Shown: one piece after another, positions 8,746 through 21,945 of the stretch
How the letters are laid out: every line of letters begins with the position of its first letter
How positions within the stretch are numbered: position 1 is the stretch's first letter
NCBI RefSeq assembly: GCF_000308795.1
Contig: NZ_BAGK01000038.1
Span: 1-64,000, forward strand
Reading direction: 5' to 3'
DNA from: Nocardia thailandica NBRC 100428
Lineage (GTDB): Bacteria > Actinomycetota > Actinomycetes > Mycobacteriales > Mycobacteriaceae
DNA length: 64,000 nt
Notes under the pieces: model-generated
The model's database searches: none
Told to the model about the DNA's origin: nothing
Seen by the model: only the letters and a program-made list of their open reading frames with translations
Made by a program: the position numbers and the translations under genes

Positions 8746-9620
8746 TCACGGAACAGGCCATCCGCGCGGACGCGGACCCCACCCTCGGCGAGGTGGCGAC
8801 CAAGCTCGCCAACGACCCGCTGCCCGAGGTGCGCGCCAAGAACGCGAACTCGGTGTCGGTGTGGTTCGTGCACAGCGTCATCCAGACCAAGCGCCTGCTC
8901 ATGGTGTGGCTGCGGGATCCGGCCACCACCATCCAGACGCTCATCTACCCGGCGCTCACCCTGCTGATGTTCCAGGTGGTGCTGGGCAACTCCATCACCA
9001 ACGCCACCGGCATCCCCGCCATCTACGGTCAGGCCGCGCTGCTCACGCTGATCGCCGCCATGACCGGCGCGGTGGTCAGCGCGCTCGGCTTCAAGCAGGA
9101 GAAGGCCACCGGCCTGCTCAGCCGCTTCTACACCATGCCGCTGAACCGGGCCTCGCTGCTCACCGGCCGCCTGGTCGCCGAGGCGCTGCGCATCCTCATC
9201 ACTACGCTGTTCGTCCTGCTGGTCGCGGTCGTGCTCGGCTTCCGGTTCATGACCGACCCGCTGACCAACATCGCGCTGGTCTGCATCCCGGTGCTGTTCG
9301 GCCTCGGCTTCGCGGTGATGGTGACCGCCCTGGCGACCATCACCGAGGGCGTGCTGCTGGTCAGCCTGATCAGCACCTTCAACACGCTGCTGATGTTCTT
9401 CAACACCGGCTTCGTGCCCGTGTTCGCCTACCCGACCTGGCTGCAGGACGTGGTGGCGAACCAGCCGATGAGCTGCGCGATCGACGCCATGAAGGGGCTG
9501 TCCTACGGCGGCCCGGTTGCCGAGCCGCTGATCAAGACCTTCCTGTGGACCTTCGGCATGATCGCGGTCTTCGCCTACCCGGCGATCCGCGGCTACCGGC
9601 GGGCGGCTGAAACATCGTGA
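8742..9620 (+). CDS. ABC-2 type permease (DrrC-like)
   Basis: The second membrane subunit (292 residues), with a soluble N-terminal stretch of about 60 residues and then six hydrophobic segments. The conserved NTGFVPVFAYPTWLQDVVANQPMS block parallels the end of the first permease, showing that the two are related. The ATG at 8742 overlaps the upstream stop (ATGA). The last 15 bases lie in the first copy of a 35-bp tandem duplication that continues into the intergenic region. Confidence 0.88.
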   Translation: MITEQAIRADADPTLGEVATKLANDPLPEVRAKNANSVSVWFVHSVIQTKRLLMVWLRDPATTIQTLIYPALTLLMFQVVLGNSITNATGIPAIYGQAALLTLIAAMTGAVVSALGFKQEKATGLLSRFYTMPLNRASLLTGRLVAEALRILITTLFVLLVAVVLGFRFMTDPLTNIALVCIPVLFGLGFAVMVTALATITEGVLLVSLISTFNTLLMFFNTGFVPVFAYPTWLQDVVANQPMSCAIDAMKGLSYGGPVAEPLIKTFLWTFGMIAVFAYPAIRGYRRAAETS

Positions 9621-9675
9621 GCGCTGGCGCGCTCGAGTTCGCTGAGACATCGTGAGCGCTGGCGCGCTCGAGTTC
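9606..9675. repeat. 35-bp tandem duplication across the drrC-like stop
   Basis: Positions 9606-9640 and 9641-9675 are identical at 34 of 35 bases (A/G at the sixth position). Each copy contains the small hairpin GAGCGC-TGGC-GCGCTC. The first copy includes the stop codon of the DrrC-like gene. Confidence 0.9.
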
Positions 9676-9764
9676 ACGGCCCCTCGAGGCCCGGCGGTCA
9701 GGTACCGCGGCTTGCTCCTTCGTCGCCTGCGCCGCGGCACCTGACCGCCGGGCCGGCCGTGAAC
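9672..9764. repeat. Large inverted repeat (hairpin element)
   Basis: The left arm at 9672-9710 pairs with the right arm at 9732-9764: GTTCACGGCC with GGCCGTGAAC, then GGCCCGGCGGTCAGGT with its complement, one mismatch, and CCGCGG with CCGCGG. A six-base CCTCGA bulge lies in the left arm and a 21-base loop at 9711-9731. It could be a REP/MITE-like palindromic element or a large terminator structure. Confidence 0.8.
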
Positions 9765-9822
9765 TGGCCTCCTCGGGGTCGGCCCACCGCGGGTTACGCC
9801 CTCGCCGCTGGGCTGCATGCCC

Positions 9823-9851
9823 GCACGCGGGGGTTTGTGCCCCACGCGTGC
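9823..9851. terminator. Bidirectional terminator-like hairpin
   Basis: GCACGCG-GGGG and CCCC-ACGCGTGC form a GC-rich stem with a short loop between two convergent genes (the DrrC-like permease and the lycopene-cyclase-like gene). There is no clear U-tract. Confidence 0.55.
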
Positions 9852-9874
9852 CTCCGCCGAGTCACATGCGCACG

Positions 9875-11059
9875 CTATGCGGGTGAAACCGGGCGATCCG
9901 CCGGCTCGAACGGGTAGTCCAGCCAGCGGTCGCGGTTGGTCCAGCCGACCAGGTCGTAGCGCCAGCGGAACGGCCAGGTGTGTGCGACGGTGTTGAACAG
10001 CACCGCGCCGAGGGCCGTGTAGTCGCTGTGGTGGGACAGCAGCGCGCGCTGGCCACGGTCGGACTCGGTGAAGAACGCCTCGAACATGGCGATCGACTGA
10101 TCGGTGGTGAGCCTGCCGAGGCCCCACAGCCCGCGCATCCGCATCCAGTAGACGAGGCGGGCCCGCCACGGCCACAGCGCGGCGACGGGATCCGCGCCGC
10201 GGCGCACGGCGTCGACGGCGTCGTCGACCAGGGCAAGGGAGTCGGCCACGCTGTAGCCGGTGCAGGGGTGCATCATCCCGCCGCGGGAACCGAACGGGAT
10301 CGCGACGCCGGTGCCCTTCCTCGGCGGCGGCTGATCAAGGGGATAGTGGGCGGCCTCGGTCGGCTCGGTGCCGGTGAGGGTGATGCCGTGGGCGGCCAGC
10401 CGGTTCAGCGTGCGCCTGCGCAGCTCGTGCTGTGGCATGCCGCCGCGTAAGCCGAGGCTCGTCTCCTCGAAGATGACCTTCCCGTCGCCGAGGGGGACCG
10501 CGTACAGGAAGGACGGCGGCTCGTCGGCGCCCGCGCCGTTCTCCGGCCGCCAGTCCAGCAGCAGGCCCTCGCCGTCGCCGACCATGGGCGCCGCGGTGTC
10601 GGCGTCGACGAAGATGCCGTGCGCCGACGCCGCCCGCCTCCGGCCGAGGGTCGGCAGGCCGCGGGTGTCGAAGACGGTGCCCGCGGTGAGCACCGCGCCG
10701 TCGGCCAGTTCCACCTCGTGCGCCTCGACCCGGCGCGCGCGGGCGGCGAAGACGGTGGCGTCGTCCAGCGACAGCGCCGCGAACAGGCCCGGCTTCGACA
10801 GCACGCAGTAGGGCCGCGCGATCGTGTGCTTCGACTTCGTCCACACCGTCGGCGCCTCGATCCGCTGCGCGATCGCCGTGGCGGGCAGCCAGTCCGGCAA
10901 CTCGTCGATCCAGCAGGAGAAGGTCTCCGGCCACAGCCGGTCGGGGCGCGGATCCACCGCCGCGACGCGCAGCCCGGCCGCCGCGGCCCGGTGCGCCAGC
11001 GCGCGCCCGGTCGGGCCGAGCCCGACCACACAGATATCGAATTCCCGCACGCCGCTCAC
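9875..11059 (-). CDS. Lycopene cyclase family FAD-dependent protein
   Basis: A flavoprotein of the plant/bacterial lycopene cyclase (CrtL) type. The N-terminal dinucleotide-binding motif is VVGLGPTGRALAHRAA, followed by the family's WPETFSCWIDELPDW-like segment, FDTRG, an FLYAVPLGDGKVIFEETSL block and GGMMHPCTGYSVADSL near residue 290. Such enzymes form the ionone rings of carotenoids. The start is uncertain: GTG at 11059 is used, GTG at 11050 or 11116 is also possible, and none has a strong ribosome-binding site. No other carotenoid gene lies nearby, so the pathway link rests on family membership. Confidence 0.8.
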   Translation of the reverse strand: MSGVREFDICVVGLGPTGRALAHRAAAAGLRVAAVDPRPDRLWPETFSCWIDELPDWLPATAIAQRIEAPTVWTKSKHTIARPYCVLSKPGLFAALSLDDATVFAARARRVEAHEVELADGAVLTAGTVFDTRGLPTLGRRRAASAHGIFVDADTAAPMVGDGEGLLLDWRPENGAGADEPPSFLYAVPLGDGKVIFEETSLGLRGGMPQHELRRRTLNRLAAHGITLTGTEPTEAAHYPLDQPPPRKGTGVAIPFGSRGGMMHPCTGYSVADSLALVDDAVDAVRRGADPVAALWPWRARLVYWMRMRGLWGLGRLTTDQSIAMFEAFFTESDRGQRALLSHHSDYTALGAVLFNTVAHTWPFRWRYDLVGWTNRDRWLDYPFEPADRPVSPA

Positions 11060-11316
11060 GTCCGCATTCAATCCGCTGCCCGCGCCGCCGCGCAACCACC
11101 CACGGGCGGAACCCACAGCGAATCAGTCCCTGCCCCGCACCCCGTCCAGCGCCGCCGGGGCGACGACGACGGAGTACCCGGCCACGTCGATACCGACCGC
11201 CGGATCGGCTTCGACGACCAGTTCGTAGTGCTCCCCGACGAGGCGGTAGGCGGTGATCGAGACCCGATACCGGCCTCGGCATACTCCGCGAACTTCCTGA
11301 TCCGGGCGGCGGGGGA

Positions 11317-11793
11317 TCAGCGCGGGGTGACCCAGGTGGTGATGTCGGCGTGCACGACCTCGATGCCGTCGCGGTCGTAGATCGAGACGGGCACGACCAG
11401 GTCCCGGCCCTCGGTGATCGCGGCGAAGTCGGGGATCTCCGGCAGCTTCGCCACCGCGCGCAGGCCGGTCTCGGCCTTGGCCAGGTACTGCACGTTCATG
11501 GCCTTGGGGATCCAGCGGTGGGTGGTCGGCACGGTGGCCTCGCTCAGCATCCCCATCGCGACCTCGGCCAGATTGCAGGCCGCGATGGCGTGGAAGGTGC
11601 CCAGGTGGTTGTGGATGCCGAACCACTTCGGGGAGGTCACCTCGCACACGCCCGGTTCCAGCCGCACGACCTGCGGCAGCACCGTGCCGAAGTAGGGGAC
11701 CCGCGCGACCATGCCCAGCGAGAACAGCGCGTGCCCGATCTTGTTGTCGGGCAGTTTCTTCCAGCCGCGGTACGTCGCGGTTTCCTGTGCCAT
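11317..11793 (-). CDS. Hotdog-fold protein (DUF4442/thioesterase-like)
   Basis: A 158-residue protein matching the DUF4442 branch of the hotdog superfamily by its GIHNHLGTFHAIAACNLAEVAMGM segment and overall layout (N-terminal strand, long helix, then beta sheet with TTHRWIPKAMNVQYLAKA). Relatives are acyl-CoA or acyl-ACP thioesterase-like. The ATG at 11793 is immediately downstream of the palindrome at 11801-11820; longer in-frame starts would run through that palindrome. The exact substrate is unknown. Confidence 0.8.
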   Translation of the reverse strand: MAQETATYRGWKKLPDNKIGHALFSLGMVARVPYFGTVLPQVVRLEPGVCEVTSPKWFGIHNHLGTFHAIAACNLAEVAMGMLSEATVPTTHRWIPKAMNVQYLAKAETGLRAVAKLPEIPDFAAITEGRDLVVPVSIYDRDGIEVVHADITTWVTPR

Positions 11794-11800
11794 GCCCGCT

Positions 11801-11820
11801 ATCTTACTCCAAAGTAAGAT
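11801..11820. promoter_or_regulatory. Palindromic operator before hotdog-fold gene
   Basis: Arms ATCTTACT and AGTAAGAT are perfect complements separated by CCAA, ending eight bases before the ATG at 11793. The AT-rich content stands out from the GC-rich surroundings. The position would block transcription or translation starts, as expected for a TetR- or GntR-type repressor site. Confidence 0.7.
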
Positions 11821-11967
11821 AGCGGTGGAAGGGCGCGCGCCCGGACCGGGCCGGGGGCCGGTGCCGCCCGGCGACCCGGTGGCTACCATGGTTCGGTACA
11901 GCCCGCCGGCGACCCGGTGTGGATGCCGCGGCCCGATCCGGCGTGATCGATACCGCAGCACCCCCGA

Positions 11968-12010
11968 TTTGAAGTGCGTTGTCGGCATGGGGCATACTGT
12001 TCGGGTTGCC
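11968..12010 (+). promoter_or_regulatory. rpsJ operon promoter
   Basis: TTGAAG (11968-11973), an 18-base spacer and CATACT (11992-11997) form a sigma-70-like promoter. Five bases after the -10 box comes GGTTGCCT (12003-12010). The same -10, five-base gap and GGTTGCCT arrangement occurs before rplN and rpsH. The remaining 340 bases to rpsJ form a long untranslated leader in which I see no convincing gene. Confidence 0.6.
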
Positions 12011-12353
12011 TTGCGAGGGGTCGTGCCTGTTCTGCGGAACGGGCGGATCCGGTGAGGCGAGCAGTACCCAATTTTGCGTACCTCATCGGGAGACCGGTGT
12101 GGGTACGTCCGGAGCCACGTTCCGGGTCCTGGTGAGTTATCGACCGGGGCCGAGGAATGAGCGCCAGGGCGACACGCCCGACCGCGTGGACCGGATGAAC
12201 CATGACAGATGAACAGCGGCGAGGACTGGGCGGGCGCCCGGTCGCGGTCTCGATTCGAGAGTCATTGGCGTGTGTTCGGGCTGTGCAAATTGAGGGTGGT
12301 GCGGGAGTTCGCTTCCGTGACCACGAGGAAAAGCGGAGAAAAGGACACTTAGC

Positions 12354-12659
12354 GTGGCGGGACAAAAGATCCGCATCAGGCTCAAGGCCTATGACCATGA
12401 GGCGATCGACGCGTCTGCGCGCAAGATCGTCGAGACGGTGACCCGCACCGGCGCCCGCGTCGTCGGGCCGGTGCCGTTGCCCACCGAGAAGAACGTGTAC
12501 TGCGTCATCCGTTCGCCGCACAAGTACAAGGACTCGCGCGAGCACTTCGAGATGCGTACGCACAAGCGCCTCATCGACATCCTCGACCCGACGCCGAAGA
12601 CGGTTGACGCGCTCATGCGCATCGACCTGCCGGCCAGCGTCGACGTCAACATTCAGTGA
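12354..12659 (+). CDS. rpsJ: 30S ribosomal protein S10
   Basis: 101 residues, the usual S10 length, with the conserved [10 protein letters not shown] start, [10 protein letters not shown] and [13 protein letters not shown]. The GTG start follows a weak AG-rich stretch. It is the first gene of the S10 operon; S10 binds 16S rRNA and takes part in NusB-dependent antitermination. Confidence 0.98.
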   Translation: MAGQKIRIRLKAYDHEAIDASARKIVETVTRTGARVVGPVPLPTEKNVYCVIRSPHKYKDSREHFEMRTHKRLIDILDPTPKTVDALMRIDLPASVDVNIQ

Positions 12660-12673
12660 CGGGGACTCGAGAC

Positions 12674-13339
12674 ATGACTGACAACAAGAACCGGCCTGCC
12701 GCCGGCATCCTGGGCACCAAGCTCGGCATGACCCAGGTCTTCGACGAGAAGAACCGCGTCGTCCCGGTCACCGTCATCAAGGCGGGCCCGAACGTGGTCA
12801 CCCAGATCCGCACCGAGGAGCGCGACGGCTACTCCGCCGTCCAGATCGCCTTCGGCGCCATCGACCCGCGCAAGGTGAACAAGCCGACTTCCGGCCAGTT
12901 CGCCAAGGCAGGCGTGACCCCGCGCCGCCACGTGACCGAGATCCGCGTCGCCGACGCGTCCGGCTTCGAGGTCGGCCAGGAGCTCTCCGCCGACGTGTTC
13001 GAAGAGGGCAGCTACGTCGACGTGACGGGCACCAGCAAGGGCAAGGGCTTCGCCGGCACCATGAAGCGCCACGGCTTCCGTGGCCAGGGTGCCTCCCACG
13101 GTGCGCAGGCCGTGCACCGTCGCCCGGGTTCCATCGGTGGCTGCGCCACCCCCGGCCGCGTGTTCAAGGGCATGCGCATGTCGGGCCGTATGGGTAACGA
13201 CCGCGTCACCACCCAGAACCTGTCGGTTCACAAGGTGGACGCCGAGAACGGCCTCCTGCTGATCAAGGGTGCGATCCCGGGCCGCAAGGGTGGCCTCGTG
13301 ATCGTCAAGAGCGCCGTGAAGGGTGGTGCGCACGCATGA
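12674..13339 (+). CDS. rplC: 50S ribosomal protein L3
   Basis: 221 residues with the L3 hallmarks [13 protein letters not shown] at the N-terminus and the central [29 protein letters not shown] loop that reaches the peptidyl transferase centre. The ATG at 12674 is used (GGGGA upstream); the in-frame start six codons earlier overlaps rpsJ. Its stop overlaps the rplD ATG. Confidence 0.98.
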   Translation: MTDNKNRPAAGILGTKLGMTQVFDEKNRVVPVTVIKAGPNVVTQIRTEERDGYSAVQIAFGAIDPRKVNKPTSGQFAKAGVTPRRHVTEIRVADASGFEVGQELSADVFEEGSYVDVTGTSKGKGFAGTMKRHGFRGQGASHGAQAVHRRPGSIGGCATPGRVFKGMRMSGRMGNDRVTTQNLSVHKVDAENGLLLIKGAIPGRKGGLVIVKSAVKGGAHA

Positions 13340-14022
13340 CCAGCTCTGCTGTCAACACAGAGAAGGCTGCAAACCTGACGCTGCCGGTCAAGGAGATCGG
13401 TGGCAAGACCAACGGCACCGTCGAGCTCCCCGCGGAGATCTTCGACGCGCCGGCCAACATCGCCCTGCTGCACCAGGTCGTCGTCGCGCAGCTCGCCGCC
13501 GCCCGTCAGGGCACCCACGCGACCAAGACCCGCGGTCAGGTGTCCGGTGGTGGCAAGAAGCCGTACCGCCAGAAGGGCACCGGTCGCGCCCGCCAGGGCT
13601 CGACCCGCGCGCCGCAGTTCGCCGGCGGTGGCACCGTCCACGGCCCGCAGCCGCGTGACTACAGCCAGCGGACCCCCAAGAAGATGAAGGCCGCCGCCCT
13701 GCGTGGCGCCCTGTCCGACCGGGCCCGCAACGATCGCATCCACGTGATCACCGAACTGGTGGCCGGCCAGGCGCCGTCGACCAAGACCGCCAAGACCTTC
13801 CTGTCCGAGCTTTCGGACCGCAAGAAGTTCCTGGTCGTCGTCGGCCGCGAGGACATTGCCGCGTGGAAGAGCGTGGCGAACCTGCAGAACGTGCTGCCGA
13901 TTGCTCCGGACCAGCTGAACACCTACGACGTGCTGAACAGCGACGACGTGGTCTTCAGCGTCGAGGCGCTCAACGCCTTCGTGCACGGCCCGGCCGAAGC
14001 TGCACAGGAGGAGAGCAAGTGA
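13336..14022 (+). CDS. rplD: 50S ribosomal protein L4
   Basis: 228 residues with the L4 extended loop ([25 protein letters not shown]) that lines the exit tunnel. The ATG overlaps the rplC stop by four bases and the stop overlaps the GTG of rplW. L4 represses its own operon in some bacteria; no such site could be identified here. Confidence 0.98.
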   Translation: MTSSAVNTEKAANLTLPVKEIGGKTNGTVELPAEIFDAPANIALLHQVVVAQLAAARQGTHATKTRGQVSGGGKKPYRQKGTGRARQGSTRAPQFAGGGTVHGPQPRDYSQRTPKKMKAAALRGALSDRARNDRIHVITELVAGQAPSTKTAKTFLSELSDRKKFLVVVGREDIAAWKSVANLQNVLPIAPDQLNTYDVLNSDDVVFSVEALNAFVHGPAEAAQEESK

Positions 14023-14324
14023 CCACCATCGCCGACCCCCGCGACATCCTGCTGGCGCCGGTCATCTCGGAGAAGTCCTACGGACTGATCGAGGAAGGCA
14101 CCTACACCTTCCTGGTGCACCCGGACTCCAACAAGACGCAGATCAAGATCGCCGTCGAGAAGGTCTTCGGTGTCAAGGTCACCAGCGTCAACACCGCCAA
14201 CCGTCAGGGCAAGCGCAAGCGGACCCGCTTCGGTTACGGCAAGCGCAAGGACACCAAGCGCGCGCTCGTGACCATCTCGGCCGACAGCAAGCCCATCGAG
14301 ATCTTCGGAGGCCCGGTCGCGTAA
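14019..14324 (+). CDS. rplW: 50S ribosomal protein L23
   Basis: 101 residues, with [21 protein letters not shown] and the basic [19 protein letters not shown] loop typical of L23, the docking site for trigger factor and SRP at the tunnel exit. The start is the GTG at 14019, overlapping the rplD stop and preceded by GGAGGAG. Confidence 0.97.
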   Translation: MTTIADPRDILLAPVISEKSYGLIEEGTYTFLVHPDSNKTQIKIAVEKVFGVKVTSVNTANRQGKRKRTRFGYGKRKDTKRALVTISADSKPIEIFGGPVA

Positions 14325-14357
14325 GCGGCGGGGAATCCAGAAAGCAGAGAAGAACTC

Positions 14358-15194
14358 ATGGCAATCCGTAAGTACAAGCCGACAACCCCCGGTCGCCGCG
14401 GGTCGTCCGTCTCGGACTTCGCCGAGATCACCCGGTCGACCCCGGAGAAGTCGCTGCTCCGCCCCCTGACCAAGTCCGGTGGCCGCAACGCCCACGGCCG
14501 GATCACCACCCGTCACCGGGGTGGCGGTCACAAGCGTGCCTACCGTCTGATCGACTTCCGTCGCCTGGACAAGGACGGCATCCCGGCCAAGGTCGCGCAC
14601 ATCGAGTACGACCCGAACCGCACCGCGAACATCGCCCTGCTGCATTTCGCCGACGGCGAGAAGCGCTACATCATCGCGCCGAAGGGCATCAAGCAGGGCA
14701 GCCCGATCGAGTCCGGCCCCACGGCCGACATCAAGCCGGGCAACAACCTGCCGCTGCGCAACATCCCGACCGGTACCACGATCCACAACGTGGAACTGCG
14801 TCCGGGTGGCGGTGCCAAGCTGGCCCGTTCGGCCGGTAACAGCATCCAGCTGCTGGGCAAGGAGGGTCCGTACGCGACCCTGCGTCTGCCCTCCGGCGAG
14901 ATCCGCCGCGTCGACGTGCGCTGCCGCGCCACCGTCGGCGAGGTCGGCAACGCCGAGCAGTCGAACATCAACTGGGGTAAGGCCGGCCGTATGCGCTGGA
15001 AGGGCCGCCGCCCCACGGTCCGTGGTGTCGTCATGAACCCGGTCGACCACCCGCACGGTGGTGGTGAGGGCAAGACCTCCGGTGGTCGCCACCCGGTCTC
15101 GCCCTGGGGTCAGCCTGAGGGCCGCACCCGTAAGCCCAACCGCCCGAGCGACAAGCTCATCGTCCGCCGCCGCAAGACCGGCAAGAAGCGCTAA
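14358..15194 (+). CDS. rplB: 50S ribosomal protein L2
   Basis: 278 residues, with [35 protein letters not shown] and the C-terminal [14 protein letters not shown] motif, whose His is needed for peptidyl transfer. A 33-base gap separates it from rplW. Confidence 0.98.
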   Translation: MAIRKYKPTTPGRRGSSVSDFAEITRSTPEKSLLRPLTKSGGRNAHGRITTRHRGGGHKRAYRLIDFRRLDKDGIPAKVAHIEYDPNRTANIALLHFADGEKRYIIAPKGIKQGSPIESGPTADIKPGNNLPLRNIPTGTTIHNVELRPGGGAKLARSAGNSIQLLGKEGPYATLRLPSGEIRRVDVRCRATVGEVGNAEQSNINWGKAGRMRWKGRRPTVRGVVMNPVDHPHGGGEGKTSGGRHPVSPWGQPEGRTRKPNRPSDKLIVRRRKTGKKR

Positions 15195-15208
15195 GGAGGA
15201 GGTAAGAA

Positions 15209-15490
15209 ATGCCACGCAGCCTCAAGAAGGGCCCGTTCGTCGACGACCACCTCCTCGCGAAGGTGGACGTCCAGAACGAGAAGGGCACCAAGCAGGTCAT
15301 CAAGACCTGGTCGCGTCGTTCGACCATCATCCCCGATTTCATCGGCCACACCTTCGCCGTCCACGACGGTCGCAAGCACGTGCCGGTGTTCGTCTCGGAC
15401 AACATGGTCGGGCACAAGCTGGGTGAGTTCGCGCCCACCCGCACGTTCAAGAGCCATGTCAAGGATGACCGGAAGAGCAAGCGGCGATGA
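15209..15490 (+). CDS. rpsS: 30S ribosomal protein S19
   Basis: 93 residues, starting [16 protein letters not shown] and containing [22 protein letters not shown] and GEFAPTR as in all S19 proteins. AGGAGG lies upstream. It overlaps rplV by four bases. Confidence 0.98.
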   Translation: MPRSLKKGPFVDDHLLAKVDVQNEKGTKQVIKTWSRRSTIIPDFIGHTFAVHDGRKHVPVFVSDNMVGHKLGEFAPTRTFKSHVKDDRKSKRR

Positions 15491-15897
15491 CCGATAACAC
15501 AGCAACGGTTGAGCAGAACCCCACTGCCCGGGCGACCGCGAAGCATGTGCGGGTCACCCCGATGAAGGCTCGTCGCGTCGTGGACCTGGTCCGCGGCAAG
15601 CGGGTCGAGGACGCCCTGGCCATCCTGAAGTTCGCGCCGCAGGCCGCGAGCGAGCCGGTGGCCAAGGTCGTGGCGAGCGCCGCGGCGAACGCCGAGAACA
15701 ACCTCGGCCTGAACCCGGCGACCCTGGTCATCTCGACGGCCTACGTCGACGAGGGCGCCACCATGAAGCGTTTCCAGCCGCGGGCCCAGGGCCGTGCGTT
15801 CCGGATCCGCAAGCGCACCAGCCACATCACCATCGAGGTCGAGAGCGTGCCCACCGCCGGTGCTGCTCGCAGCCGCCGGAAGGGAGGGGCAAAGTAA
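15487..15897 (+). CDS. rplV: 50S ribosomal protein L22
   Basis: 136 residues, with [20 protein letters not shown] near the N-terminus and the tunnel-lining hairpin [24 protein letters not shown]-terminal basic tail (RSRRKGGAK) extends past the core domain. Its stop is immediately followed by rpsC. Confidence 0.98.
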   Translation: MTDNTATVEQNPTARATAKHVRVTPMKARRVVDLVRGKRVEDALAILKFAPQAASEPVAKVVASAAANAENNLGLNPATLVISTAYVDEGATMKRFQPRAQGRAFRIRKRTSHITIEVESVPTAGAARSRRKGGAK

Positions 15898-16692
<795 letters not shown>

Positions 16693-16695
16693 CGC

Positions 16696-17112
16696 ATGCT
16701 GATGCCCCGTCGCGTCAAGCACCGCAAGCAGCACCACCCGTCCCGCTCCGGCATGTCCAAGGGCGGCACCGCGGTGGCGTTCGGTGAGTACGGCATCCAG
16801 GCTCTCGAGCCGGCCTACGTCACCAACCGTCAGATCGAGTCGGCGCGTATCGCGATGACCCGCCACATCAAGCGTGGCGGCAAGATCTGGATCAACATCT
16901 ACCCCGACCGCCCGCTCACCAAGAAGCCTGCCGAGACCCGCATGGGTTCCGGTAAGGGTTCGCCGGAGTGGTGGGTCGCGAACGTGAAGCCCGGTCGGGT
17001 CATGTTCGAGATGTCTTACCCGAACGAGGAGACCGCTCGCGAGGCCCTGCGCCGCGCGATGCACAAGCTCCCGATGAAGTGCAGGATCGTGACCCGGGAG
17101 GAGCAGTTCTGA
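16696..17112 (+). CDS. rplP: 50S ribosomal protein L16
   Basis: 138 residues, with [34 protein letters not shown] and [14 protein letters not shown]. Its stop overlaps the ATG of rpmC by one base. Confidence 0.98.
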   Translation: MLMPRRVKHRKQHHPSRSGMSKGGTAVAFGEYGIQALEPAYVTNRQIESARIAMTRHIKRGGKIWINIYPDRPLTKKPAETRMGSGKGSPEWWVANVKPGRVMFEMSYPNEETAREALRRAMHKLPMKCRIVTREEQF

Positions 17113-17351
17113 TGGCTACCGGTACCCCGGCCGCGGAGCTCCGTGAGCTCAACGAAGAGGAGCTCGTCGCCCGTCTGCGCGAGTCGAAGGAAGAGCTGTT
17201 CAACCTGCGCTTCCAGATGGCGACTGGTCAGATGACCAACAACCGTCGCCTGCGCGTGGTGCGTCACGAGATCGCGCGCATCTACACGGTCATGCGTGAG
17301 CGCGAGCTCGGCCTGGCCACTGCACCCGCCGGCAAGGGAGATGCGGCATGA
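17112..17351 (+). CDS. rpmC: 50S ribosomal protein L29
   Basis: 79 residues, two-helix L29 with [26 protein letters not shown] and [20 protein letters not shown]. The ATG at 17112 is chosen by overlap with the L16 stop; the longer in-frame ORF runs inside rplP. Confidence 0.97.
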   Translation: MATGTPAAELRELNEEELVARLRESKEELFNLRFQMATGQMTNNRRLRVVRHEIARIYTVMRERELGLATAPAGKGDAA

Positions 17352-17617
17352 GCGAGAATGCAATCGAGCGTAACCGCCGCAAGGTGCGGATCGGCTACGT
17401 CGTCTCGGACAAGATGAACAAGACGATCGTCGTCGAGCTGGAAGATCGCGTGAAGCACAAGCTTTACGGCAAGATCATCCGCACCACCTCCAAGGTGAAG
17501 GCGCACGACGAGAACGAGATCGCCGGCGTCGGCGACCGCGTTCAGCTGATGGAGACCCGTCCGCTGTCGGCCACCAAGCGCTGGCGTCTGGTCGAGGTCC
17601 TGGAGAAGGCCAAGTAA
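17348..17617 (+). CDS. rpsQ: 30S ribosomal protein S17
   Basis: 89 residues, with [22 protein letters not shown] and [23 protein letters not shown]. It overlaps rpmC by four bases. In many bacteria rplN follows directly; here a terminator follows and rplN lies 37 kb away. Confidence 0.98.
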   Translation: MSENAIERNRRKVRIGYVVSDKMNKTIVVELEDRVKHKLYGKIIRTTSKVKAHDENEIAGVGDRVQLMETRPLSATKRWRLVEVLEKAK

Positions 17618-17648
17618 GGCCGACTCCTCGATCCATCGAGAGTCCCGC

Positions 17649-17687
17649 CGAAGGCCCGTCACCCCGCTCCGGGGTGGCGGGCCTTCG
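17649..17687 (+). terminator. Terminator of the S10 operon
   Basis: GAAGGCCCGTCACCCC (17650-17665) pairs with GGGGTGGCGGGCCTTC (17671-17686) with one G-T pair and a five-base loop. The U-tract is weak. It ends the rpsJ-rpsQ unit. Confidence 0.8.
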
Positions 17688-17728
17688 CCGTTCCCGGAGG
17701 CAGGGCTTTCGCCTCGGGACGGACGGAG

Positions 17729-17760
17729 GAGGCCCGCCTCCGGGTGGGGAAGCGGGCCTC
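17729..17760 (-). terminator. Terminator-like hairpin for the minus-strand gene
   Basis: GAGGCCCGC (17729-17737) pairs with GCGGGCCTC (17752-17760). It lies 19 bases past the stop of the 1054-residue minus-strand gene, back to back with the S10 operon terminator. Confidence 0.6.
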
Positions 17761-17778
17761 GTACCCGGTCGGGGTGGC

Positions 17779-20943
<3,165 letters not shown>

Positions 20944-20962
20944 GTACGCGCCTTCCGGTCAC

Positions 20963-20994
20963 TCGAACATATGGACTATCGAACATATGTGTGA
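20963..20994. promoter_or_regulatory. Tandem TCGAACATATG repeats, possible degenerate LexA boxes
   Basis: TCGAACATATG occurs at 20963-20973 and 20979-20989, a 16-base period, 20-50 bases before the ATG of the 1054-residue gene. Read against the actinobacterial SOS box TCGAAC-N4-GTTCGA, each copy has a perfect left half. The right half matches 3 of 6 bases in the first copy and 4 of 6 in the second. Confidence 0.5.
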
Positions 20995-21078
20995 TTGCCA
21001 GAGAGCGTAAACAACAGCCGCCCCACGGTCAACGACTGTCACGGTGACCGGGAGGGGAAGGGGGCTGGACGGCTGGGG

Positions 21079-21822
21079 TCAGCGCAGCGCGGTGTGCCAC
21101 ACGATGGCGGCGGCGAGGGCGCCCGCGCCGTTGAGTGACCAGTGCAGCGCGATGGGCGCGAGCAGGCTGCCGCTGCGGCGGCGCAGCCAGGTGAACACCA
21201 TGCCCGCTGCGGCGGTGGCGAGCACGGCGAGGGTGATGCCCGCGATCTGGCCGGGCAGCCCGCCGCCGACGATCGCGGACAGGCCCTTGTTGCCGTCGGT
21301 GAGGCCGAGGGAGGACGCGATGTGCCACAGGCCGAACAGCAGTGACCCGCCCGCGAAGAGCCCGCGCACGCCGACCGCCCGGTCGAGGGTGCCGTGCAGG
21401 ACGCCGCGGAAGGCGAGCTCCTCGGGGATGACAGTCTGCAACGGGATGACGATCATCGAGGCGATGAGCGCGCCGGAGAGGGTGGCGTAGCGGTCGGCGA
21501 GGAAGAAGGGCCGGGTGAGGGGGAGCAGCGCGCCGATCGCGACGGCGGCCAGCACGATGCCGACGGCGCCGAGCGCGTACAGCGTGCCCTTGCGCCAGTG
21601 CCGGGGCGAGAGGCCGAGTTCGGCCCAGCCGAGTCCGCGCTTGCGCATGAGCGCCAGCAGCAGGAAGGCCGCGACGGGCACGGCGACGAGATTGGCCCAC
21701 GCGGTGGTGAAGTGGGCGATGAGATTGGTGCCTGCCAGGACCACGACCACGACCGCGATGTCGAGGTAGGCGTGCAGCGTGGGTCGGGGGGCGACGGCGA
21801 CGTCGGCGGCGGGGGCGGACAC
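21079..21822 (-). CDS. CPBP family intramembrane protease
   Basis: A 247-residue polytopic membrane protein of the CPBP/Abi (CAAX prenyl protease 2-like) family. The catalytic motif EELAFRG is near residue 140, a second motif has FGLWHIASS and a third is HWSLNG close to the C-terminus. About seven hydrophobic segments are visible. The start is the GTG at 21822. Bacterial members are linked to peptide maturation or self-immunity; the substrate is unknown and no peptide gene is adjacent. Confidence 0.88.
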   Translation of the reverse strand: MSAPAADVAVAPRPTLHAYLDIAVVVVVLAGTNLIAHFTTAWANLVAVPVAAFLLLALMRKRGLGWAELGLSPRHWRKGTLYALGAVGIVLAAVAIGALLPLTRPFFLADRYATLSGALIASMIVIPLQTVIPEELAFRGVLHGTLDRAVGVRGLFAGGSLLFGLWHIASSLGLTDGNKGLSAIVGGGLPGQIAGITLAVLATAAAGMVFTWLRRRSGSLLAPIALHWSLNGAGALAAAIVWHTALR

Positions 21823-21945
21823 CCGGCCGAGTCTACGGAAAGATCACGGCCGGGTCACGGGCCGCTGAACGAGAGACTCCGCACACCGCGATAGGGAACT
21901 CCTATGGTCCCGGCGGCGTCTGGCTCGGCGGCGTGGCGCCGCGCG

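Noticed and set aside
11979..12212. 77-codon ORF in the rpsJ leader
   Set aside because: It has no ribosome-binding site or recognisable sequence, and overlaps the promoter and transcribed leader.
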